From: Cyclobacteriaceae bacterium | GTDB taxonomy: Bacteria > Bacteroidota > Bacteroidia > Cytophagales > Cyclobacteriaceae | Assembly (NCBI GenBank): GCA_028285445.1 | Contig: JANQPQ010000008.1 | Coordinates: 22,432 to 86,431 of the forward strand | Length of the DNA: 64,000 nucleotides | Direction of reading: 5' to 3' | In this document: positions 7,812 through 19,800 of the stretch, one piece after another | Numbering within the stretch: position 1 is the stretch's first letter | Layout: each line of letters opens with the position of its first letter | Notes under the pieces: generated by a model | Database searches by the model: none | Seen by the model: the letters and a program-made list of their open reading frames with translations, nothing else | What the model was told of the DNA's origin: nothing | Made by a program: the position numbers and the translations under genes

Positions 7812-10800
7812 TTAGTGTACTACCACTAATTTCTTATTCGTAACAATTTCACCGTCCTTCAAAATTTGCACCACCATCAGTCCGTTAGGATACCTTGAGG
7901 CAGGCAGGGTTACTTCAGTTGCACCCAATGGCACCTGGTACTCATCAATCAGCTTCGCGAATTGATCATATACCCTGATCGTCGTATTACCAGAAGCACT
8001 TTGTCTAAATTTGACAAATGCTTGTTCGTCAGTTGGGTTAGGGTACACTGCTATACCCTCTGACCTTAGATCGTCCTCAATTCCAGAGATTACATCAAGA
8101 GTTTGACCATACTTTATTAAGCGTGCTTGATAAATCTCTTGCGTTTCTTCATTTTGAATAAATACGGCAATATAGATTTGCTGATCAGCTTCGGCCAAAC
8201 TATAGAAGTTGGCTGCCTTCCATGATACTTGTATCGGAGGAATATCTTCACCAGCTGTAAGTTGCCGGTCAATTTTGGTCCCTGCCGCATTAGGTAGCAA
8301 GGCCTTCAAGATGTACCGGAAATCAGTCTGTCCCGTTTGTACAAGGCTAGATTCGTTGCCCAGATCGTCTATGGAAATGTTATCTTCCAAAACAGCTACA
8401 TGCACTACAGTGTTTTCATCAAGAATATCCATCACAGGAGTGATGTCGACCTCCACGCTGATCTCGTCAGGAGCATTTTGAGGCATACGGATATCATCGA
8501 TAGTAAACTGAGCCAGGTCGAGTTCTCGTTTGTTTATGAATGTACTGCCCCAATCCTCAAATAAGTCGGTATTGGAAACTCCCTCGTCTACCTGACCATC
8601 TACTCTAACTCGAGGAATATCTGAGAGATTGTAGTATTGAGCACGAGCATTTGCATCAGCGGGATTGTCTAAATTGAATGGGTCATCACTCGGGAAATCA
8701 GTATGGTATTCAAGCTTTACTCTTTCCTCAGATAGAATCAGGTTTGGATCGCTATCATCAAAAATTGTATTATCAATGAAATCAGTTTCAGTTTGGACGT
8801 TGGATCGTTGATTATTATCATCCGTCGGGTTGGTATTAGTGAAGTATTCAACTAACACCACCCTTGTTCTGTTACCAACTATTACATTATCTAGCGCAAA
8901 ACCATCAACGGTTGGATTCGTCTCAAGACTGGCCAGTGCAAATCTAAATACCACTTTGTCTCTATCCAGCGGATCGATGTCGCCAAGAGAGTGCTTAGCT
9001 TCCGGCCAGCCAGGGAATTGTCCGGTCCAGGCAAAATCACCAGCGTCTTGATCACCAGGCTTGGCAGTAATGTCTCGGCCATTGTACCATTGCAAGCCAG
9101 ATTGCAGGCCTCCAAGTGTGTTCCAGTCTTTGGCAGGATCGGTAATATTTAAGTCGTCAACTGAATACTCCAAAACAACTCCTTCCCCAGTTTCTCCGAA
9201 AAACTCAGCATTGAAATTGAAGGAAATTACTGGACGAACGAGTTGAGTTATATCCAAATGGGGAGAGTATAAATAAGACCTTTCCGATGGTAGGAAGGAG
9301 CCTGACGCGTTGGTGGCCCAAATATTTGTGCCGTTTATGGCAGGGTCAATTGTCAGTTGGTTCTTTGTAACAGTTCCGGTTCTGGTCCATGACGATCCAG
9401 GACCGTTAACCACCAAATTATTATCAAGTGGAATCCAATCGAAGTTTCCGCCTTCAAAATCCTCGTTGTACAAAACTGCGGCTGTAGGAGTTTCCGCAGG
9501 CAAAACGTAAATCGACTTGGTAATTGAGGTTTGACAGAATAAAGAATCTGTAATCGCTGTTAATTGTACTGAGTAAGGGCCGAGGTTGGCATAAGCGTAA
9601 TTGGTGGTATTTTGTACCGATCCGGCGCCAAGATTTACCACAGTACCATCACCGAAATCCCAAATTAAGCTGTCAATGGGGAAATTTCCGGCAACAGTAG
9701 ATTCGTCAAGGAATCCAAAATTGTCGCTAATTGAAGTTCCAGTTAACGAAAACTGCGGGGTAGGGGTACCACTAACGTCAACTTGTTGGGTTAAGGAGCT
9801 CTCACAGCCAATATCAGTAGTTACTTTCAGATTAACATTAAAAGATCCTGGATCCTCGTAAGTATGTGTTGGGCTTTGCTGGAATGAATTAAGCGGGTCA
9901 TTATCATCATCAAAATCCCATTCCCAAGAAGCAATTGGATTATTCGCACTAGACCCATCTGTAAAAATTGTAGGATCTCCAGCACATTGGTCTTGTATCG
10001 TAAAGTTCACAACTGGTAAAGAGTTAATTTGAATCTCCTTATCTAACTGAAGCACACAGTTGGTGGTGAAATCCTCGTAATCGTACCTGATTGTAATAGT
10101 ATCAAGTCCTAACGGAATTAAGTTGGGACCTATGGTTGGTATGGCTCCGACTACTGCCGGGTCAATTGATCCTGTTCCATCAGTATTATCAGTAAGGCCA
10201 ATCAGAATGGGGTTACTAGTGTTATCGATAAGGCTGAAGATACCTTCGGATTGACTAAAGACTGGTACCACAGAGGGTATAGCTGTCAAAGATATTGCAT
10301 CGTCGTCAACGCAATACTGGGCGTTAGCTTTGCTTGGATCAATTGTGAAATCGATGTTTGGTGGTATGTTCACAATAATATCTTGCCTCAAGGTATCCTT
10401 TACCAGGTTAGAGTTTCTGGTGTAGGCAGCGTGGAACCTAATCAGGAAGTTACCAAGGTTTGCAGCATCTTGAGGGTCGAATCGATAAGTATCCGCTGAC
10501 TCCCGAGTTACAAGAGGTAAGCCCGTGTCTTCATCAACAGTAGTTGTAACCCACATTGAGTCCAGATCATAAAACACTCCAGGGACAAACGTGTCTCGGT
10601 TCTGTGTAATTATAGTGCCAGCATTGGTACAAATATTAGGATCCGGGAAAATAGATTTATCACTATCAAAAATTGTTATATCCCTGGTATTAGTACTTAC
10701 ACAACCTGGGTTTGAGGTATTTGTGCTCGTATACGTTAGCAGAATGGTGTGATCCCCAATTCCAGCGGCGGCAGTAAATAGCGTATCTCCCACAACACCT

Positions 10801-13800
10801 GGTCCGCTGAACACGGCGTTACCATTTTCAAGTAAGGTTTCAGAAACGACCAATGCTAGTTTTTCCACATCCTTGTTACCAATTGAGGTTTGGCCCGGGA
10901 TAGTGGTAAAATTAACTGCATCAGGAGTTAAGGTATTAAGACTTCCATGAGCTGTTCCATCTGGAACTGGCGTATCAAAAGTGGCTGTACCACCAAGTTT
11001 GATAATATCACCACTGGTGCCTGGAATGCCAAATGCTTCTATTTCCAGACCTTGGATAACAATTTGGTCTCTATCGTTGGTGCCGGAAAGAGTGTAATCA
11101 ATTTGGATCGTGGTTGAATTTAGGTAGGTGTGCGAAATGCCGGTAATATCACCACCAGCGGCAAATGTAACTGAACTTGCAGCAGATTCATTGAACTGGA
11201 ATCCATTAGGCAGTGCAAGATTGTATGTTCCACCAGTTTGGAACATGTTATCCTCACCTTCCTGAATGGTAATAGTTGGCAGCAATGTTTGGAAATTGCC
11301 TGTACTTACACAAAGATCTACATTTTCAGCTTGGATGATTACCTCATTGGGAAGATCACCAAGTGTCATAACACTTCCCGCATCAGTTACCAGTCCCTGC
11401 ACCATACCCTTATCTTCGGCAAACACCCAAACGTCGTAAGTGGTACTATTCGCAAGTCCCGTCACAACCGCATAGTTGTAATTGTTATCAACTTGAATAT
11501 CTATTGTGCCCGAGGCGTCAGTATCGGGGTAGGTACCAGGATCTTTCATCTGGGCAACAGTTGGAGTTCCACCAGTTTCGGTTACTATATAATAGAAGTC
11601 AGCTTGCTCATCGAGCGCAACTCTTATGGTAAACCCAACGTCAGTAATGTTAAGAACTTCGATAGGAATATCTCCGCCTGGTGCGATAAGATCAAGATAG
11701 TTTGGCGGACTTGTATCAGCTGTCTTAAAGTTCCACGTAGAATTGCCGCTGATACCACCAAAGGGATTATCGGAGTCATCAGCAATACCCACAGCACCAG
11801 CGATATCACCTGCAGCTATTTCTATATAATACTGGGTGTCGCTATTGAGGTCCGGCATTAATGCTGGCATGTTAAACGTTAACGTGGCATTGGGGAGTAC
11901 AACACCGGGGTCAAGTTCCAGCTCGGCAACAAAACTGTCATCATCCCTCCTGAAAACTCGAAGGGCAGGCCCTAGCACAGTTACAGGCTCATCGAAATCA
12001 ACGGTAAACTGAGGTGCAATGGCCGGGGCAAACTGGGAGTCATCTGCCGGTGTAAAGCTAACGACAGAGGGAGGTATTGCGTCTTCGAAAGTATACGAAA
12101 GCCCCAATATGTCATTGGCAATACTTCCGGAAGACATTGTTATGTTTGATGCCTGTAGTTCTGGCTGAATGCCGGGTGTTCCTGCATCTACAAAACTCGA
12201 GACGTCTATAACTACGAAAAAGTTATCGCCATCTGCAACGTCCGTAAGTCCGTCAAACGTAACAGTATTTGTACCTGGAGTAATAGTCAATCCGGCCACG
12301 GGCAAGTCGTTGATAATATTGAACTGAGTGTCGTCGGTTGATTTATAAAGTCGGAAGTTCTCAAATACGTTGGTAATATTGTTGCCATTGAAGTTGACTA
12401 CTACCGTTTGCAATTCGGGCTCACCAGCAGTTGCTGATATCGCATTTATTGAAAATCCTAGAATAGCCTTGTTTACAAATGAAGGTTGCAACGGGCTTCC
12501 GGATATACCTCCAGTAAGTTGATTTATAACCGCATGTATGACATCCACATTATCTAAGGTACCCGTGGCTCCATTCCCTGCATTTAAATCAATGGTACCA
12601 TTGCCTGGTGCCGTATATTGGAAAGTGCTGAAGTCAAGAATCCCTGAGTTGAAAGGCAGTGTGAGCAGATTACCAATTCCATCTGTGGTGGTAATATTTG
12701 CCGTTGGTACGGTCAAATCAAGATTACCATTAGGGTCTCTGGCTTCTACACTTGGCGGATCAATCAAAGCTTGGTTTATTCCTTGAAGTTCGCCAATGTT
12801 TCTGCTGGCCAGGACATCATTGAGTATCAATTGCGTTCGCGTAACATCTACTCGGTTTGATGTATTGGTGGTCGTTGCAGCCTGCAGAGCTGCAAGCGTA
12901 CTACTGGTCTGGCCACTATTATCGAAGGTAAAGGCCGCGTTATTTACTGTAAATATGAAATTTTTCTGATCGATGTCATCCTGTAGCGTACCTCCAAGTG
13001 CAGTGTTCAACCATATTCTGAGCGTATAATCCTTTATGGCATTATCAGCAATGTGGCCAAGGGCTCCAGGAGTAAAGGTTATACCTGGAAATGTGATTGT
13101 AGTAGCGGTAATATTAGGACCTGGAGCTACCTGTAGCATGTTTCCATCGCTATCACGCAGTTCCGCCCCTGCTATAGCTTCCGTCCAGTCGGCAACTATA
13201 TTAGCACCAGCAGTTTGGGAGATGACAATCTGAGAAATTTTGGTATCTGCATTATCCACACCATCAGTGAATATTGTGCCATCTTCGTCAAATCTAAAGG
13301 TGAAATTGATTTCAGCATTCAACTGTGGGAAGACGGCTCCTGTGAGTTCCGTAGTCATTGCACTCAATGCGCCATCACCACTGGAAATCAAAGCCAATGT
13401 GGAGCTGTTTCCAACCGTAGTTTCTATATTATTCAGCGTGGGGATACCATCTTCTTTAAAATCTATATTGTCTGAAGAGTTATTCGCTGAAAGGGTGTAG
13501 GCATGAATTTCGAAATCATATTCGGTACCTGAGTTCAATCCTGTCCAGGTGTAAGTTTGTCCAGTACTAGGCCCAACCGCAGCAACACTAACTGCACCTT
13601 CATCATTACCCACTGTAAAGTCGTTAGCAACGGGAGTACCATCAGTAGGGGTAAGGAATGAGCCAGATGGACCTTTTATAAGAATCAAATAATGAGTTGG
13701 ATGAGTCTCCATCGCAGCAGTGGCAGGCTCGGTCCAATTAAGCTGAATGCTACTCGCTGTAATAGCACCCTGTGTAAATCCAGTAACCTGGTTGTCAGGT

Positions 13801-16800
13801 TCAGGGAAAACAATTTGATAGATTTCACCAGTGGTAAAGGCTCCATCAGGGAATGGGGCGATGCCATCACCACCAACTGGGTTATTAGCTGCATCAACTA
13901 TGGTACTGTTCGCATCCGGGTAGATAAGTTCTAAGGGACCAGTTCCTGAAGTAATATCAACCGTGACGTCATACTCTGTGGATGAGTTTGGTGTGATGCT
14001 GTTTACACTTGCCACAACATTTCCACCTGATGTATCAAAGCTAAAGTCATCATTAGTCACACCAGTAACGGGGGTGTCAAAAGTCACTCTGAAAACAACG
14101 CTACTTGCCGAGGTACCTTTAGATGTACTCCATGGGTTGGTAGCAGACTGTGTTGTAATTGAATTAATTACGGGGGGTGTTTTGTCAAAATTGACGGCAG
14201 AAGCATCGGTAACTGTAGTGACCTGAGTTCCGGCATTGTCAGCCAAATCGTCGAAATTTATTGTAAAGGGGATGTTCCCCTCTGATTCCGTTCCATCCAT
14301 AGTTCTCCGCAGTTCCCAATTATCTCCACCAACGTTGAAGGCGCTAGCCGTAGCGCCGGCTATAGTCCCAGACACATTAAATAATGTTTCATCTGCGGTG
14401 AAAGCAACTGTTACCACGTCACCAACTCTGGCTTGAGCAGTATTGGCGCCGTTGTTGGATGAAATACTAACTGGATTTAAAGTGGGAGCAGTTTCGTCAA
14501 ATATGATAATGTTTCCTCCGGTAACGATTGTGCTGATGGTTATGGGGAGCCCGCCACTGGTCATGGCATCAATTGTGAAGGGCATTGCGCCTTCATTGTT
14601 GGCGCCAGTAGTTGTAATCTGAGCAGTAATCGGCCCGTTTAGGAAGTCTCCACTAACGGAGGCAGAAACGCCGTCAATAGTTACTGTTGGTAATGCCGTT
14701 AAATCTCTGAATAGGTTAAGTTGCAGAGAAAGCGTGACGATGTCTCCGATTTTAGCGTGACTAGATGGGTTATTGACATTATTCGATGTCATGTTGACAT
14801 GTGAAAAAAGTATATATTCAAAAGCTCCATTAGGAATCTCGTTCCCAGCCAAATCTCTCACATTGGAAGTGCCACTCTGGAAGTACCTTATGAATGCATT
14901 AGTCATGTCAGCCTGACTCCAGGCCCCATCGGCCATTGAAGTAAATGTGATCGTGTTTGTTGTCCCTTTACCACTATAGGTCACAGTTGCCGCCTGGGAG
15001 GGAAGGTTACCTACCACAAATCCATCTGTAGCTGCTCCTTCGGTCAAGTCAATTTCCTCCGTAAGAGTAACTGTAATTTCTTCTGGATTAGAACCATTTG
15101 CGTTAAAGATCACCCCGCTGGCATAAGTTGGGGGAGTTACGTCTCCGCTTGATACATTGGTGGGCGCGAAAGTTTGTAGTTGGTTCCCAGCCAAATCGAA
15201 AATATTGCCACCTAGGTTGTAAGATACTTGCGTGGCAGGGGCATTGAAACTCCAGTTAGAGGAGACGCCATTCGGCCCTTCTATCTCTATTACTCTGTTT
15301 ATCGTGGTTGTACCGTCGTAAGTCCGACTATTTCTGTATCTAACAGCAACAACGTCCTCATCGTTATTACCATCATCAGAGTTAATTCCAACGCCACCTG
15401 AATTCGAGAATGTTACACTTGCACCATCGGAAAGATCAATGTCTTCACTCATCGGCAGCGTTATATATTCTCTGTTAGTGCCAAACTGATTGAAAAAGAG
15501 GCTAAATGGCAAATTGGCAACAGGGGGAGTCTGGTCCACTGTTAAGGTAGTGGCGCTGGGACTATAAGTTCGTGAGTTACCTACCGCATCCGCCACTAGT
15601 GCTCTGAATTGAAGTACGGAACCATCGGTAAGTGGTAGTCCACCATTTATCTTATTCTGCAATTCTGTTTCCGTAATGGATACATCCCAACTGGACTGCG
15701 CCAGAGTTGTAATATTTTGAACAGGTAGGACTGTTGTGAAGAAAAGTTGTGCAGTTGTTCGGGCTTGGATGGTAATCGTACCGTTAAGAATAGAATTATC
15801 ACCATTGTCGACTGGTACTGTTACATCAACCCCTGTATTACCGCCGTTGAAAAAGCCGGCATTAATAGTACTTCCGTTTGCTGTGCCTGTACTAACCACT
15901 GCCCCTACCTGATCGACTGCGGGGGGAGTTTTGTCGAAAGTAACACCTATCGTTTGAACGTTGAGGTTGCCTAATAGATCCGAAGTAATTAAAAATAACT
16001 CCGCGTCTCCGTCAGCGAGTGCATCAGCATTTGCTGAACCGCCGTCTATAGCAAAGGTAAGTGTTCCAAAAAGGAAGCCGGTGGTACCCTCATTAATTAC
16101 TGTGGAGCTAACCCGTAGGGCCTGGTTAGTGCCGGTAAGAGCATTTATTGCCGCCACGGTGGGATAAACAGTAAGTACATTACCAGCCGTTGTCCCATCT
16201 TTACCAATCAGGAACCAGTAGTTAACGTTAAAAAGCTCCTCATCTACAGCATCTGTCCAGGTTATGCGGTCATTGGTAAACACAGATGGTTGCTGTGTAT
16301 AGGTGATACTGGTTGCAGGATCAACAGACTTGTCGAAAGTGACTGCAATAGTTTGAACATCTATATTATTATTGTCATCAATGGTGACCACGAATACTTC
16401 GGCGTCACCGTCGGTAAGAGCAGTACCATCAGCAGATCCCGAACCGTCTATGGCAAATTCTGTAAGTGACGAGCCAAATGTTACGCCTGTGGCTCCCTCA
16501 TTGCCAATAGTCGCCGTCACATTCATGGCCTCGTTTCCAGAAACTGCTGCATTGAGGTCAGTTTTAGTAGGAAACAGGGCGGCCACCTGACCGGTAGTAG
16601 CACCGTCTTTTCCAACTAACACATAGTAATCTACAAAGTTGGGGTTCTCTTCGTCGAAGGCATCATTCCACGTGACTACGTCACTTTGGAAATTATTTGG
16701 TGAAGGAGCATAGTTTACCCCAGTTACTCCCGTTATGCTCTTATCGAATACTGCAGCAATTGTTGCGGAATTAATATTTTGGACTGCATCAATGGTAACT

Positions 16801-19800
16801 ACGAAAATCTCTACGTCGCCATCTGCCAGGGCAGTACCATCAGGAGCTCCTGCTCCATCAATAGCAAACTGGGTAAGTGTGGCTCCAAAAGTGGCTCCGG
16901 TAGCACCGTCATTTCCACCGGTAGCGGTAACGTTGATTGCCTGATTGCCTGCGACTGCGGCGTCAAGAGCTGCTTTGTTAGGGAATAGGGCCTCAACCTG
17001 ACCCGTAGTGGCGCCATCTTTTCCTACTAGCACATAGTAATCAATAAAAGGAGTTTCCTCATCTGAAGCGTCCATCCAGGTAACCACGTCATTGGTGAAA
17101 ACGGTAGACATCGGATTGTAAGCAAGTGAAGTCGCCGCATCAACTGACTTGTCAAAGTTTGCTGCAATAGTTTGCACATTTATGTTTCCAATCGCGTCGG
17201 TGGTAATTAGGAATATCTCGGCCGCACCTTCAGTAAGGGCGTCGGAATTAGCAGCTCCACCATCGATTGCAAATGTTAGTGCAGCCCCGAAAGTGAGCCC
17301 TGCCGTGCCTTGGTTACCAATTGCAGAAGCAACAGTAACTGCTTGGTTGGTTCCAACTAACGCCTGGATTGCTGCCTTAGTAGGGTAGACTGTGGTTACA
17401 TTGCCAGTAGTTGTACCGTCCTTACCAATTAACAAGAAATAATCTACGGTGTTGGATTCTTCGTCTAATGCATCCGTCCAGGTTACATTATCAGTGGTAA
17501 AACTTGTTGTTTGATTGAAATTAATGGTTGTCGCAGGGTCCACAGATTTATCAAATGTGGCGGCTAAGGTTTGTACATCAATGTTGTTGTTGTCGTCTAC
17601 CGACAATAAGAAAAGCTCAGCATCACCTTCGGCGAGGGCATCGGAGTTAGCAGCTCCGCCATCTATTGCAAAAGTTAGGGAGGCTCCAAAGGACAGCCCT
17701 GTACCACCATCACTGCCTCCTGTTGCGGTTACCTGCTGTGCCTGGTTGGTTCCTACTAGGGCATTTAAGGCTGCCTTAGTATCATAGACGGCCTTTACAT
17801 TTGCCGTCGTTGTACCATCTTTACCAACTAAAATATAGTAGTCAAGACCGGATTCTTCAGGAGCCGCGTCAGTCCAGGTAATATTGTCATTGTCGAATGT
17901 ACTTGGTGTTTGATTGAATGCCATAGCCATGGCACCAACAATGGTCTTGTCAAAGGTTGCCGCAATTGTTTGCACATTCATGTTTCCAACTGCATCGGTT
18001 GTGACCAGGAATATTTCGACATCTCCCTCTGCGAGAGCATCTGAATTAGCAGCGCCTCCATCAAGGGCGAATGTGAGAGATGCCCCGAATGTGAGACCAG
18101 TAGTTCCTTGACTGCCACCCGCGGATGCGACGGTTAGTGCTTGATTGGTACCAACAGCAGTCACTAATGACGCTTTGGTAGGGTATACCGTAGTTACATT
18201 ACCGGTGGTAGTGCCATCTTTGCCAATTAGTAAGAAGTAATCTACGGTGTTAGATTCTTCGTTTACTGCATCAGTCCAGGTAACTCTATCATTGTCGAAA
18301 ACATCAGACCTCGGATCATAGGCAATGCTGGTAGCAGGGTCAACTGATTTGTCGAAGGTGACCGCGATAGTTTGCACGTTTATATTACCGATTCCATCAG
18401 TGGTAACAAGGAATACTTCAGCATCGCCTTCAGCAAGAGCATCTGAGTTCGCTGAGCCACCGTCAAGGGCGAAGGTTAGAGAAGCTCCGAAAGCAAGCCC
18501 TGTAGTACCCTGGTTTCCTACCGCCGACGCCACTGTAACAGCTTGATTAGTACCCACTGCGGCGACTAATGATGCCTTAGTAGGGTAAACTGTTGTGAGA
18601 TTGCCTGTGGTTGTACCATCTTTTCCTACCAGCAAGAAGTAATCGACTGTATTAGACTCTTCGTCTAATGCGTCAGTCCAGGTTACATTATCAGCGGCAA
18701 ATGTTGTTTGTTGATTGAACATTATCGCTGTAGCCGGATCAACTGACTTATCAAATGTAACGGCTGCGGTTTGCACGTCAATGTTGCCTGCCTGATCGAT
18801 TGTAACTACAAAAATCTCGGCAGCACCTTCTGCCAGCGCCGTACCATCCGCGAGACCGGCGGCATCAATGGCAAAATTTAATAAGGAGGTACCAAAAGTT
18901 ACTCCAGTAGCTCCTTCATCTCCGCCGGGTCCAGTGGCAGTCACGTTCATGGCTTCATTAGCGGCTACCGCAGCATCAAGTTTGGCTTTCGTGTCCAGCA
19001 GGGTTGCTACCTGTACTGTCGTGGCGCCATCTTTACCAACCAATACGTAGTAGTCTACAAAGTTTGGGCCCTCTTCATCGCCCGAGTCCGTCCATGTTAC
19101 TTGATCACTCTGAAAATTGGTTGGGTTTTGTGTAAAGGTCACTCCAGTTACTCCAGTTACGGTGTTATCAGCGGTGAATTTCCATTCTGTATCTCCCGTA
19201 ATTGCTGCATTGCCATTTGGCACACTGTTTCTGAACCCATCTGCTGGTACATTGACTTCGTAAACGGTACCGGCAGTAAACGTATATCCACTAACATCAA
19301 TTGTAGCCTGATTTCCACTGACCGAGACCACACCAGTAGAGATATCAAAGTTCATTGGATTTGTGCTGCCATCATCTTCCACTACCTCTATCATTCCCGT
19401 GTTTTTTGTAATAGGATTATCATCAAAAGTGAGGGTTAGCGTAGTTGCTCCTGGCATAATAAGCCCGCCATTGGCAGGTTGCAGAGCTGTGACATTTGGA
19501 ATGTCAACTCCGCGGACTCTAATATTATCAAAGCTAGTCTCTTCATCGCCACTTCCAGAATTGTTTGTAGTAGTAACCCTCAGGTTTAAAGTAGACCCGG
19601 TTGCAGGTAGCGATCCCACTCCAGAGATCGCAAATGTAAACTCCTGAAAGGTATTGTCCAGAGTTGGGGCTCCACCATTTGAGGATCCGTTTAGGTTAGT
19701 ATCTTGTCTGAGATTATTACCATCTCCATAAAAAGCGCCTACAATTACAAAACCTCCGCCATCAATTTGGGCCTCAACACGTAGATAATCTCCAGCACCT

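Noticed and set aside
11238..11861. 207-aa plus-strand open frame
   Set aside because: It is antisense to the giant secreted-protein gene, whose frame and composition are coherent across the region.
15961..18546. Series of 65-90-aa plus-strand open frames with Ser/Ala/Pro-rich sequences
   Set aside because: They are antisense to the tandem repeats of the giant gene and recur only because the repeats recur; no signal, start context or spacing supports them.
15932..19160. CRISPR or non-coding satellite
   Set aside because: Repeat length is ~403 bp, in frame, and encodes full protein domains without spacers.
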